DNA of 64,000 nt from Dichomitus squalens LYAD-421 SS1 (Eukaryota; Basidiomycota; Agaricomycetes; Polyporales; Polyporaceae): positions 774,632-838,631 of the forward strand of contig NW_006766893.1 in NCBI RefSeq assembly GCF_000275845.1, read 5' to 3'. A program made the position numbers and the translations under genes. The notes under the pieces are model-generated. The model did no database searches. It had not been told where the DNA came from and saw only the letters and a list, made by a program, of their open reading frames with translations. Of this stretch, positions 46,419 to 57,988 are shown piece after piece; position 1 is the first letter of the stretch, and every line of letters starts with the position of its first letter.

Positions 46419-49400
46419 CTACCAGTCGTCTATGTCTAAAGACAGGTTATGTTCCTCTGCAAATGCCGCGCGCGGCTCATAGATGTCCCCCTCAAGTTGT
46501 CGCCACATCTCTGCCTCGTCGTCGTCGACGATCCGGGCCTCAGTGCTCGGATTGGATGGGTCCTCTACAGCCTCGAATGTATTCTAGTGAGGAATCAGTC
46601 TGATATCAAGTAAACGGTGGAATTATCACTCACGGAGGTCCGGCTATCCGAGGACACGACGTCCCCCACTGTTCCGACCGCGTCCTGTGGGGCGCTCACA
46701 GGTTTCGCAGCGAGGGCCAGTGGCGTGATGCGGCGCTGACGCTGCAGCTGCTCGAACGTGCGATTGTAATCGTTGAGGGGACCTGGCAGCTGCTTGAGTC
46801 CAGCGCTCACTATGTTGAGCACCTCACCTTTGGACGGGTTGTCTGAATAGATGAGGCGGCCCGCTTCTGGCACAAGCACGTTGTATTCACGAAGCCTGTT
46901 GCATATTGTCTCGTAGTCCTTCGTAAGGTCCGGTGACCGATGTTTGCTACCCAGGTGCGCGCCGAGGGAGTCATTGATTTGCGTCGCGAGCTTCCGAAGC
47001 ACGCCGACGCATGGAGAAATCATCTCCAACCATTCCCATGACGCGTTGCTTCCCTGCGCTTTGTACATTACCTAAACGATGTTAGTGCGGCGATATGTTG
47101 ACAATTATAGGCATCGAACCTTAATCCAAAAGTTAAGATGTTCCTGCAGTAAGTCCACGGGCACAAACGCGTCGTCCTTGCCTGTTGGATTGACTAGCCA
47201 GTTATTGATCATGATATTTCTAGAGAAGCCATGTTTTATTCCGAAATTATGGCGACCAATACGAGCACACGTACCGAAGAGGGGCGGGCCACAGGTGTGT
47301 CAGGTTATGTATAATGTGCAGCATCTCGTAAGCGTACTTAGTTCGCCCACTGCCACGATACATGAGCGCCAGAATCTTGAGGGTGCGGATGATTCGCCCG
47401 GAGTACCCCCCTTTGATAGCATCGTTGAACTCCCGGAGAACGAGGGCGTCGCGCATGAATAGACACATGTTCTCAAAGACCATGTCGCCAGCTGTGATAT
47501 TTGCCTCAGTGTGTATTTGTTCGCTGGAGGCAGGCACGCCAGCCTGAGGCTGCACGACTGGGTCAGTATGCGGCGCACGATGAGAGACATTGCATTATGG
47601 GCGTACATCAGACAGCGCGAGCTCTGCACCTTGTTGCGACGAAACATCTTGACTTTCTGGCTGAGACTCAGCATGCCCTGAGTGAGCAAGTCCGCTGACG
47701 GCGACCTGGGACGAGTGGAGAGGGGTAGGTGGAGTGTCAAAGTGCTCGCCTTCCTGACCGCATTCGAGCTCTTCGTGCCTGGCTTGTCGCAGCGTTGAAG
47801 CAACTGTGGGACGCACGTAAGTGTCGTATATCTCAGTAACATGGTTTTGCAGTTCTTCAAACTCGACGTTTGCTGCATAGTCTTCGAGGGATTCGCAGCG
47901 AGAAACTAGTTCCAGGCAGTGGAGAAGGGAGCCAGTTAGCGTGGTGAAGATCAGATCGCGGCATACACGATAAGGGGGGAGTGACGACATCACAATGGGC
48001 TTGCGATCGAGGGAGGTGTTTATGGCATGAAGGGAGGCGGGGCTTTGAGAGCCTGCTTGAGGGTCGCCCCAGTGGGTCTCCATGATACCGTGCACGAGTG
48101 TCATCTGATGATGGAAGAAACCGGGGCCGAATACGAGAGATGAGAAGGATCGATGGAGAGCATCGTGTCCGGCGCGATTGGCATTAATAGACCTAAGGCG
48201 CGAGATGGAAAGCTGATCACCAAAGGTGAGTTTGGCGAGTTCCCCAAACTCGAGTGCATTCACGTCGAAACCTAGATCCGTAAATATAGTGTCGATAACC
48301 TCCGCGTTGCCGGTGATGCTGGACTCGTCGATGTGCATTGCCGGCAGCGGATACACATCGGTCTTGTGCACTGGAATCTTGTTATCTGTGGCCGGCAGAC
48401 ATGAGTGGACAGCATCTCGGAAACGTTCGAATAGAGGGGACTGAGAGACAATGACGCGCAGGATGGTGTGCTCGAGTGATTGCCGGAAGAGCGTGGTTTC
48501 AGCAGGTGTATGGATAATGTCTTGTACTGAGAGGGGGGGCGCGGCATTGAAGCGTTCCAGAAGATGGGATGCCTTCATGTCCGAGAGGGAGGCCTGCTGC
48601 AAAGCGAATATGGTGGCGCAGGTACCGTTTTCCTGCGAGTCTTTGCGCCCGAGGATTTGCTCGGCTACCTTGAACATGAAATTTATATTATCATACACAA
48701 GTCCAAAAGGAGCTGTGTGCGCGCGAGTCGCAGCTGAGGCACGACATGATGTGGAGAGTTTGCGGAGGAGTCCTGCGCCTCGGTGAAAGGCGCGCTGGAG
48801 GCTGAGCGCGATAGACGCTAGCGCGGCCTGGGCGCCTGACGCGGGTGTGACCGTGTCTTGATCGCGCGCGACCATCGCGTCGTCTGCACCGATCGCGACT
48901 GGTCAATGCTAATAGCTAGTGAAAGGATGGAACTCAATTTCTCACTGGGCAACACTGTCTCCTCTTGCTCTCTGATCCCTTGGACAGTCTCCGGATGGGC
49001 TTCTCGTGGGGGCGCCTGCTCTTGAGCTTCTTGGGCGTCACAGACTGACTGGCGTGGGTGCGCGAGCGTCCTCATCTCTGTGTTTCCCTCCTCGCTCGTG
49101 CTCTCGTCTTGCGGCGCCCTGACCGGTCCCGACACACCTCCTTCCCATGCCACAGTGGACTTCGAAGCCGCGCGCATGGAGGAATATGCAACGTCCTCTG
49201 GCTCTGTCTCGTAATCTGACGACAGACTCTCTAAGTCCCCATCTGGCTCCCAGTCTGGATCTTCCCCGTCCGAGGAGTCGTCGCAGAGCTCTCGACCGGC
49301 CTCAGGAGCACTCCCTCTGTGGTGAGTGTCTACCATCTCCTTTGTGGACCCGCTGCCTACAAGGGCTGAGTAGCTAGTCGCCACATTCAGACTGGAGAGC

Positions 49401-50527
49401 AAGGAGAGGGTCTGTCGCGATGCCCCGGTCGCGTACAAGTATAGCCCCATAATATAGCAGACATACGAGTTGTTCTGGCTCCTTTGCCCCAGGAGATCTA
49501 CCAGGGCTGTGCCAACTCTCTGGAAAACCGGTGAGTTGCCTTTGTTTGGGTGATGTGGACGAGGAGTACATACCAGGTCTCTGCGGTCTCGGCGGCGCTG
49601 CACTATCGCTTCCTCCTGGGGAGTTTTGTGGTTCTTAACTTCGAGTCGGGCGTGGCGGGAGGTGGTGCAGAATTTGCGCATGAGGGTGGTCATCGCTGGA
49701 CAGACATCAAACAAGCGCGAGTGGATGGCGCGCAGGTTAAAGTCGAGTACGAAGGACTCGGAGATGGACATTCGCGGGGTGAGGAGAACACCATCCTTGG
49801 TCGTGCGACTCGCCTCTTGCCCCAGCAGGTCTCCAAGGTACGTCAGAGCCCATTGGCGAATGGTAGTCTTTGCGGATTCCGAGTTTTTCGTTGTCCATAG
49901 ATCGAGAACCTCGCGTACTTGTACCCTGTTGATGAAAAACCCATTCCATAGATCATTACGGCACTGTGAGGACGGCTGTGCAATCCACTGAATAAAGTCT
50001 CCCCAGGTCACCCCGTGCTTCGCAAAGTCCTCCAGTACCCATCGGAAGTAGGTGTCCTTCCGGGACATATCTCGGCGGGCAGGCTCCTGGTGAAGGATCC
50101 TGCTCTCGCGGGCTGAGGCCTGTAGGATCCTGGTTTGCACGGCGTCATGGGTAGCCTGTCTGGCAGCGAGAGTCTGCCGGCGTTTTTTCTGACCCTTGGC
50201 TATACGGCCTTCTTTTGCAGTACGACCTCCATGGCGCAGCGATGAGGTCGACATGATGCCGTCCATGGGATCGCTCTCTGTCTCGGACTGAGGGGATTCT
50301 GTGTCACTGAGTCGGACCCCATCGTGAGCGTTCCGGCTCAGCGTTCCACGGGTAGGTCTCTCGGGTGTCGCAGGCAAGGGCTGATGGGTCTCGGGTGTAG
50401 GTGTCGCAGGTTCCTCGCGCTGAGCGGCCTGGGGTGAAGGAGATCGCGAAGGGATCGTCGTCAAGTCTGAGAGCCCAAGTATGTAGTCCAGGTCGTAATC
50501 CGAACGTCGGCTGACAGACTCGTCCAT
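46419..50527 (-). CDS. DUF6589-domain protein, about 1260 aa, 7 exons, intact
   Basis: Exons: 50527-49574, 49519-48946, 48883-47607, 47549-47275, 47219-47120, 47071-46634, 46583-46419. All phases agree (3783 nt), and every intron is 48-62 nt with GT-AG ends. The protein matches the DUF6589 family of Agaricomycetes as I know it: MSRKDTYFRWVLEDFAKHGV near 170, LTFGDQLSISRLRSI near 730, FHHQMTLVHGIMETHWG after it, DMVFENMCLFMRDAL, NIMINNWLVNPTGKDD, DLLQEHLNFWIK and AQGSNASWEWLEMISPC. Residues 1-140 and a stretch around 440-510 are disordered and acidic. The family has no proven function. The conserved GDQ, H/MxxxH and acidic positions could form a nuclease-type active site, which is inference. 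The frame is undamaged over 4 kb, implying recent selection or recent arrival. Confidence 0.85.
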
Positions 50528-50716
50528 TTTAACAGCAGTAGAGTGCAGAAGGGAATAAGAGCTATGGTGCAGGCCCGATTGTACTGGGTGGTGTACAACC
50601 CCGACTGTCCGGGAATTGGCCGCGCTGTCTCATGAGCACCTCCAATCGCGCCTCCTCTCTACCTTGCCCCTGTACTTATTCTACTCCTATACTGTATTCA
50701 TTGTCTACTCTCTCTA
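50528..50716. promoter_or_regulatory. Bidirectional promoter of the DUF6589 and helicase genes
   Basis: Only 189 bp separate the two start codons, so expression is probably coupled. The helicase side carries a pyrimidine-rich run ending TCTACTCTCTCTA just before the ATG and a TATACTGTATTC stretch about 30 bp upstream of it. Confidence 0.55.
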
Positions 50717-53700
50717 ATGGCACCCCCAACGCGCACCGCACGATGGAAAACAAAAGTTACCACACCACGCCCTTATATACCTCGCCCCCGCCTCACACAG
50801 GACCAGCTGGACAATCTCGCCGCCAAAATGCGCATGACGTACGGGTGGGATTCAGACCCGAAGCCCTTCCAGCTCGAGGCGGTCAAGGCCCAGCTCGAAG
50901 GGGTCGACATGATCGTTCAAGCACCGACAGGTGCAGGCAAGACGGCAATCGCTGCAGGACCCCATCTGTGGCGAGGAAGTGAGCAGACTTTCACGATAAT
51001 GGTTTGCCCCCTTCTCTCCCTGGAAGAAGAGATGGTGCGCGTTTTCACGTCGTCTTTTCGGACCGAATGCTAATTTGTCTCGCTCCGACTAGGAGAAAAC
51101 TTTTGCAACTGACTTTCATTTGAAAGCCATCGCCCTCAACTCGGGCAACGGCGGATGTTCCCCCCGTAAGATCAAGGTGAGCCAAGGGCGAGCCTCACAA
51201 GTATACATGACATGATCATGCGTGGAGCTGTGCACGACACCTTGTTATGCCTCGCACTGGACGGAGCTCACACGACTTCACTCAGGAAATACTGGCACAC
51301 AAGTACCAGGTAATACTCATCTCTCCAGAGATGCTGCAATCGCGGACGTTTACAGACCGCGTCCTACGCAATGCGGGCTTCATGCGGCATATAATGTCCT
51401 TGTTCATCGACGAAGCGCATTGCATAGCTCACTGGGGCGCGGATTTTCGTAAGAAATACGGGAGCCTCGGTAAGATACGCGTGTTCTTCCCCCGCGGCAC
51501 TCCTGTCATCGCTGTGACCGCAACCCTCACCGCGCGCGTGCGGCGCACCATCCACCACACACTGCTTTTCGCACAATCGCCATCCCAGAGCCGCTTCGTG
51601 AATGTCGGCAACAACCGGCCGAATATCTCCATCGTCGTCCGAGCCTGCGAGCACCCTCTCAATTCCTATGTTGACCTCGCGTTCGTCATCCCACCCAATA
51701 TACAAGACCTTCGTGACATACCCAAGACTTATCTGTATGTGGACGACATCGCTAGCGGAACCGAGATCATCAACTATCTAGGCGACAGACTCGAAGCGAC
51801 TGCTCATCCCTCCATTCAAACATCGACCAGGCTCACATCTCTTCGGGAGGTCATCCGCCCTTCCAACGCGACCCTATCACAAGAATACCGCACGGAGGCC
51901 ATGGCTCGCTTTCGCTCGGGAGATGTCCGAGTGCTAGTATGTACCGACGCAGCTGGGATGGTACGTTAACCCCCTTTTCCCACATTGTTCACAACAGACC
52001 GCGTTCGGCTTCCTACATGCACTCGAGCAGCATCTGCGCGATGCAAGCTGCAAGGTCGTCTGTGTTTCCAGCACCATCGCCGCTTCTAACATGATCACTC
52101 TACATAGGGCTGCAATATGCCTGATATAGACCGTGTGGTGCAATGGAAGCTGCCCGCGACGTTCTCCCACTTCATTCAACGAGCAGGACGTGCCGCACGA
52201 GGACCCGGTCGCATGGGCGTGGCTATTCTCCTCGTGGAGAGATCGGCTTACAACACTGACCTTGTCAACCAGACTTCTATGCCGCCACCATCGCTGCCGA
52301 ACACCAATGTTGATGTCAGACGAACCAAATACATGATCCCAAACAAAGCCGCGGCGACAGGGAAGAGGGACACCAAGAAGATCCGCGAGTATGCCATAGC
52401 GCATGGAGTCAACCGAGGTGGGTCCCTCAAGCAGGATGACTTACCTACCGGTGAACAACCTCGCATCGACCTGGACCGCGCCGATGAGAGCCTGTTGACT
52501 CTTGTACAAAGCACCCGCGTTTGTCGCCGACGCATCTGGGCGGAAGTTTTCGAGAGCCCTATTTGCGAGACTGGTGAGTGCTCCCTAACGCGCTTCGCCA
52601 TAATAGCCATTCAAGCTTGTCTGAAAGCACCATATGTGCGTTGCTGTGACATCTGCTGTCCTGACCTTCTGGATATCGCACGACCACCCCCCTCAACTCG
52701 TCAAGCTCAGGTGCGCCAGGCGAAGAAGGGGTTACACAACCCTTGTGCGCGCGATCACTTCAGAGCCTGGCGCAAACGCATATATGCTCGGGATCACACG
52801 GACGCGATGTACGACGAGACAATTATATTCGATGATGATCTCATTGCCGCCCTTGACTGCGTTGGTCCCCTCTCCCCCGAGTACATCACATCTGTCTTGC
52901 AAGGCAAATGGGCGTTCTGGCCCAAGTATGGGGAGGAACTTATAGCATTCACGCGCACTTTCACGAGTGACTTCATCCAACCACCAACCAAGCCGCGCAA
53001 CCCCTCAAAAGCCCCTCAGATTCCACGCTCACGTTCAGCAACTCCCGCACCCACGCCGCCGCCGTTGCCAGCAAGGCGTACAACGCCCGGAATGCCTGAC
53101 CACCCAGTCACGCCAGATTCTGCTGCCCCAACCCATCCTGTGCTCTCGTGGGCCTCCAAACGCCCCTTGAGCGACAGTTTTCTCCAGCCCGCCCTGATCG
53201 ACCAGGACGCCTTCGCAGGCACGTCAATGCCACCCACGAAGCGCACGAAGCCCAGCGCCTACTTACCTGAGCGCGTCTCCACACCCATGTTCCCTCCAGA
53301 GCGCCCGCTCTCTCTCATGCCGTCATCCACCCATCGCCACCCTCTCCCTACTACGAATATCATTGTACCTGCAACTCCCACACTGCCCTACCCACTGTAC
53401 ACACCGCCGACTGCCATTGTCCCCTCCCCCTCTCATGCGCAACCAGGCGCACCCTACTGGGCCCGAAACCACCTCCCTGCTCTCGCCTCCCCAGTCCAAT
53501 ATCTCCCTCCTAAGCCCGCATTCACCACGCCCAGTCCATCGCCTTTGAATTATCCTCCTCTCTCCTACCATGCCGACGTCATCCGATCCGCGCCCATGTC
53601 GCCATCGCCGTCTATCATCCTCTCACCATCTCCATCGCCTCACCCATACCCCACCCGGTCCGCACGAGTAGCGACGTCTGATGTCGCTTCCTACAATCCA

Positions 53701-54006
53701 AATTCAAACTCTTCGGTACGTTACCCTCATGTTGCCTTAACTGACCAGTTCCCTTCAGTATCAGCTCTGCCCACACCAATGCCATCGCGGCCTCCTAGCA
53801 CCACATCCTCCCATCCCATTCACCAGTACGTGGCCCCAAAGCTTGAGCCTGCCCAGATGCTTCATCCAGGAGGACCTACATCTTATATTCCATCGCCCGC
53901 GACGTATACGACATCTGTTGCGACAACCTCAGCACGGCGACCTTCCACCCCGCACACCCCAGCTCCCGCTTTTCTCGAGTTCACCTGGGATTCAACACTC
54001 TCATAG
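50717..54006 (+). CDS. RecQ-like superfamily 2 DNA helicase, about 991 aa, 4 exons (a fifth in-frame intron possible)
   Basis: 3'-5' DNA helicase of the RecQ type. Exons: 50717-51034, 51093-51176, 51286-51960, 52108-54006. Motifs: motif 0 (KPFQLEAVKAQLEG), Walker A (APTGAGKTA, about 69-77), Ia (MVCPLLSLEEEM), DEAH at 176-179 (FIDEAHCIAHWG), III (VIAVTATLTA), V (VLVCTDAAGMGCNMPDI), VI (FIQRAGRAARGPGRMG, about 380). A RCCDICCPDLLD cluster suggests a zinc-binding site. The last 340 residues are Pro/Ser-rich and disordered. Bases 52574-52627 look like a 54-nt intron (GTGAGT to AAAG) that keeps the frame; removing it puts the Cys cluster closer to the core and gives 973 aa. No HRDC or RNase domain is visible. 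All helicase motifs are intact. Confidence 0.85.
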
Positions 54007-54132
54007 CTCATATTCTGACTTTGATACACATCATGTAGTATTGAACAAACATTGTTTGCAAGTAGGGAATTTTGAGCAGGCGCAGTGAGACATTTCGCTC
54101 GTGTACGCTCAACACGTACATCTCCAATTTCT

Positions 54133-54203
54133 CTAAGTACGTTTTCACACGGGGTACCCAATCCGGTCGCCTGCCAAAACGGCGCCCAGTTGGACCAGCC
54201 GTT
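54133..54203 (+). repeat. Right inverted repeat of the DUF6589/helicase element
   Basis: Starts CTAAGTACGTTTTCACACGG and ends near GTTGGACCAGCCGTT, facing outwards. It is the mirror of 46252-46322 with six substitutions in 71 positions. Confidence 0.75.
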
Positions 54204-54447
54204 CGGTGATCCTCACGTGCGGAGTGTGAATCTGGATCACCGAATCTCGGCAGGGGACGAGCCTACGGACATTCCCCTCTTGGCGAACTCACGTCGTTTC
54301 AAGGTCTGGCGCGGAGACAGTATGATAGCGGCTGACCATACGCAACCAGCAGCGCGCTCGTCTCACAAATGTTCCGATCTCCCTTCGGACAGAATGTCTA
54401 TAAACACAGGCTTGGAGCGACTTGTCCGAGAACCTTGGCCTCCCACC

Positions 54448-55443
54448 ATGCGCTCCATCTTGCTCGTGGCTGCCCTCCCGGCGTTTGTGGGCGCCAAAAC
54501 CTTGTCGGTCGACTTTTCGACCTTTGCGTCGTCAGGCTTGACGGTCGCCCAGTTTCTCGACCAGAGCTCCCTATACGTCTCAGCTTATGAGGTCCAGACG
54601 TCCTACCTCAGTGATCCCACCGCGGACCCATTCTCGCATACATTCGTCACTGATAACGTAGACATCCAGGATGGATACCTGACGCTTAGAGTCTCCGGAC
54701 CCACCGGGCAGGGCGCGTCTGTCCTGAGCGCGGAGGTGGGCACCTACGACGCGAACATCCTCTATGGGTGAGTCTTTCGCCTCTCCCATAGATGCCCAAA
54801 ACGCTCTTCATCGACTTCGACTTCCGCCGCTTGCAGGACATTCAAGACCGTCGCCATCGCATCCCCTGTACCCGGCGTCGTCCATGGGTAAGAGATTATC
54901 GGCCTCTCATATTGAACCGGAACCTGGATCGTGATTCCATCAGCTTTTTCACGTACAAGAACGACTGCCAAGAGTCCGACATCGAGCTCCTGACGTCGTT
55001 TTACACCACGGGCAACACCTTCGTGCACCCTGGCCTCCAGCTCACTAACCAGAACCTCCAATGCGATCACACCCAAAACACCCACACGCAAGTTGCGTAT
55101 CCAGCTGATCCCACTGCTGATGAGCATGAGGTTCGTGTTATTGATCCTTCATTCCCTTCTCTCCTCATCTCCGTTCTGCCCCTGTCCGCGTGCTTCACAA
55201 CTTCGGCCTCCGCCGAACATCGTCCGACACATGCAGTATACCCTGACCTGGAACTCGAGTGCCACCACATACCTATTCGACGGCACAGTCGTTGCGACAT
55301 TGAACAGCAACGTGCCTACTGAGCCCTCATCCTTCCTCTGGAACTCGTGGTCTGGTGGCAACGAGCGCTGGTCTGCAGGCCCGCCTACTCAGGATGCTAT
55401 CCTGAAGATCAAGAGCATCTCGCTCGATTACGAGACGGCTTGA
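54448..55443 (+). CDS. Secreted GH16-like (beta-glucanase/concanavalin-fold) protein, about 254 aa, 4 exons
   Basis: Exons: 54448-54767, 54837-54887, 54944-55130, 55237-55443 (765 nt, phases agree). Signal peptide MRSILLVAALPAFVGAKTL. The catalytic motif of GH16 (E-x-D-x-E) is seen as ESDIE at 134-138, after GFFTYKNDCQ. Later come DEHEYTLTWNSSATTYLFDG, VPTEPSSFLWNSWSGG and the usual GPPTQDAILKIKSI end. It probably hydrolyses or remodels beta-glucan outside the cell. At 254 aa it is shorter than most GH16 members. Intron 3 (106 nt) has a GTTCGT donor. The start lies 245 bp from the right repeat of the mobile element, so its promoter may overlap the element edge. An upstream in-frame ATG (54394) would only lengthen a hydrophilic leader. 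Confidence 0.78.
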
Positions 55444-55661
55444 GTCTCGACCATACGCTCATAAACTCTGTATCGATCGTTCGGGAAATGTGATTCATGT
55501 CATATCAGTGTGCAAACGGCTGCAGTGCGAGAAGCGCAGAACAGCGGTATTCCTACATGTCATTTGCGCGATTGCCACTTCGGGTCGCAGCGTACAGCTT
55601 TGGCAGTGCTACAAGTTACCCCACAACCTGGACTGTGAACACCAATGGCCTCATTTCGGGC

Positions 55662-56994
55662 TCAATCGGTCTCCTGCAGGCGCACGACTAACTTGACCCC
55701 GCTAACTTGGTCGTTCTTCATGCGCTCCAGTCCACCGACGATGCCGTTCAACCCTCCTGGGAGCACTTCCCAACGGTTTGGCTACGCGGCGCGTCCAGTC
55801 AGCTCAAGCAGGGGTCGCGCAGATACATATAACAGGTCGCCTAGCTTGATATCGCCGCTATTAAGCAATTCAGGCAGCTTCCACAACAACGTCCCACCGA
55901 TCTCGTGGTTGATGGGGGTCCTGAAGACACCGTGAACCATATGTACAGCTTTCCCGTCTTTCTGAGCCTGGGCGATGAGTTCCTCTGGCGTGAATTGGAC
56001 GACGATCACGTTGCCCCCAGGCGCAGTCAAAGCCAGCGCGAAAGGGAGCGTCGCGGCGGTGGAGACAGCGTCGTACACGAGCTCGACGGGTCCGCCAGTG
56101 ATCTGGGTCACTTAGGCTTTGATCTCTTCGCAGGAGAGCTTGCCGTCGAGGACGTGGGTGGCACCGAAGTACTTGAGGAGGTCGGTGTTGTGCAGGGGGC
56201 CGGTGGTGATGATGGGGGAGAACCCGGAGAGGCGGGCGAATTGTATGGCTGAACACAGTTGTAGTCGGTCAGATCTATCGAGTACATTGAACTGCGAGGC
56301 TACGGACCGTATTGGCCGTGGGACGTCCCTCCGCCAAGGATCACGATCGGCTTCCCCGCATACTTGCCTCGGCCTCCAGGCAGCCAGGGTGCGAGATACT
56401 TGGCGGAGGGTGCGGAGTCGGCCTGGTTGTAGATAGAGAATGCCGCGGTGGCGACGCCAAGATGCACCGTAGACGCAGCTTCAAACGAGATGCTGTCGGG
56501 TATCTCGGGAATACATTCAATCAGTGAGCACCCTCATAAGTCTTCGAGTCTTACCCCGGACAACTTGAAGGGGACTCACTTTGACGGCGAACTGCGCAGA
56601 ACCGGTAAAGTACTGAAGGAAGGTGCCATAACTCGCGCCTGCAATGGTATCCCAGTTTCCATGAAATGTACTTGAGAGAATGGTGAGCAGTCGTACCAGC
56701 AGCGAATGCGAATAGCGGGATGGAGACGTACACTCGATCACCAACTACAAACGTCGTGACGCCTTCGCCGAGCTCGACAACCGTGCCAGCACCATCAAGC
56801 CCAAGAATGGTAGGATATTCCGTGATGAGGATACCCCAGGCTTGGATCTTCCTTTCGACACCGCCGAGGGCCGCTGCTTCGACTTTCACGACGATGTCGC
56901 CTGGTCCAGGCTTGCGAAGTTCCGTAGTCCTGACAGCCCACTGGCCTTGCTTGGCCTCAAGGAAAAGAGCTTCCTGATGAGAGGGAGTTGACAT
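55662..56994 (-). pseudogene. Zinc-type alcohol dehydrogenase/enoyl-reductase-like (MDR) pseudogene
   Basis: Medium-chain dehydrogenase/reductase of the toxD/trans-enoyl-reductase type. Exons 56994-56697 and 56638-56580 join in phase (FAAGASYGTFLQYF); exon 3 starts IPDSISFEAASTVHLG, then VILGGGTSHGQY and, after an intron, AIQFARLSGFSPIIT. The GROES-like start (DGAGTVVELGEGVTTFVVGD) and Rossmann domain are recognisable. Two in-frame stops interrupt conserved parts: TAA at 56112-56114 within EEIKA-stop-VTQITGGPVEL, and TAG at 55782-55784 within TGRAA-stop-PNRWEVLPGGL. The frame is otherwise preserved to KLVVRLQETD and a final TGA at 55662. So the loss is recent, or a stop-codon readthrough/assembly problem exists. 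NADPH oxidoreductase in origin; substrate unknown. Confidence 0.68.
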
Positions 56995-57619
56995 GACGTA
57001 GGATAAATGTTGAGGGCACTGTGGGACGGCTGTGAGGAAGGTGCGAAGTAGGGCGGAGTGCTGGGGGACCCTTTGCGAGCAACCTGGCCCTCTTTATAGC
57101 TGTGGAAGGGTGTGATTGACTAATCATCGCAAAATGACAGGGCTGACTTGCGCCACCGCGGCCGGTCGAGATGAATGAAGCAGGCGGCGGGCAATCGACA
57201 GTATGGTGGTGCATCCGCCTGCAGAGTGCGTTGGGACGGATTTTGGGGTGGACGCCTTAGTAATCGTAGCAAATTCCTGATTAGCGAACATCGGATTGGA
57301 ACAGGATTGGTGCAAGAGACTTCGGGGAAGATTACTTTGTCGAGCTTGCACTCAATTCTTGAGTGGTCCGAGAACCTCGGGCTCGGGATATACGGAATCC
57401 TACTCCTGGTACACACGAAGTTGACACATACTGATAAGATAATTGCATGTCCAGAGGCTGCTGAGACCAAAGAAGGCGGATATGAGCATCATAGGTGTGA
57501 CGAGCTGAAAGGGGAGTGCCAACAGATGTTGAGGCAGCCACACTCAGGACGTGGGCACAGCGGAGGTTCTTGAATATGCACTCTAGACAACGTGTGACCA
57601 AAGATGCTTCTTTGCATCA

Positions 57620-57988
57620 CTAAGATAGATTGGACGTTACCGAGTCATCCGATAAGACGGGATGTACATGCCGCGATGCTCCGCCGCCACCGCTCAACGT
57701 CTCGACCGAGTCCGCGCCCCAGCCCTTGCCAATTTGCACGAGTGCGAAAGGGGGCGCGTACACCTTGTACATCGTGATAACCGCGCTCTCCAGCGTGGGT
57801 GTCCCGTCCTTGACGCACTTCGAGAACGCCTCGACATCGAGGCCGTGTGGGTATTGCTCCGCCGAGCGTAACTTCGGCTCGTTCACGACGTGATCTGGGG
57901 TCTGCTCTGGATCTGGCTCGGGAGCTGAGGCGGTTCGTGGGGAGCTGGGAATGATCCAGGAAATCTGGGGAGCCTTGGGCGCGGTCGG
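57620..57988 (-). CDS. Hypothetical open frame, possibly a terminal exon
   Basis: A minus-strand frame open from a CCTAG just upstream (a possible splice acceptor) to a stop at 57620, reading APQISWIIPSSPRTAS, then EPDPEQTPDHVVNEPK, EAFSKCVKDGTPTLESAV and MYKVYAPPFALVQIGKGWG. Composition looks protein-like, but there is no ATG at its head and no companion exon was found. It could be the last exon of a decayed gene. Family not recognised. Confidence 0.25.
   Translation of the reverse strand, partial: PTAPKAPQISWIIPSSPRTASAPEPDPEQTPDHVVNEPKLRSAEQYPHGLDVEAFSKCVKDGTPTLESAVITMYKVYAPPFALVQIGKGWGADSVETLSGGGGASRHVHPVLSDDSVTSNLS

Larger units (their letters stand above)
46252..54203. mobile_element. 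Candidate two-gene DNA transposon (DUF6589 plus RecQ-like helicase) bounded by 71-bp inverted repeats
   Basis: About 7.95 kb. The ends at 46252-46322 and 54133-54203 are ungapped inverted repeats. Between them lie only two genes, both intact and divergent, filling nearly all the space: the DUF6589 stop is 97 bp from the left repeat and the helicase stop 127 bp from the right one. Weaker similarity seems to go on beyond the 71-bp core on both sides, so the true tips may lie further out (left to about 46170, right to about 54290). I could not find a target duplication. The two-gene content and symmetrical ends point to an autonomous mobile element; the mechanism is unknown. Confidence 0.6.

Noticed and set aside
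53717..53759. 43-nt intron (GTACGT to TTCAG) in the helicase tail
   Set aside because: Removing it shifts the frame away from the Pro/Ser-rich tail into a less protein-like frame; kept as coding.
50717..54006. Subtelomeric (TLH-type) helicase marking a chromosome end
   Set aside because: No telomeric or subtelomeric repeats nearby; ordinary genes lie on both sides and the inverted repeats explain the context better.
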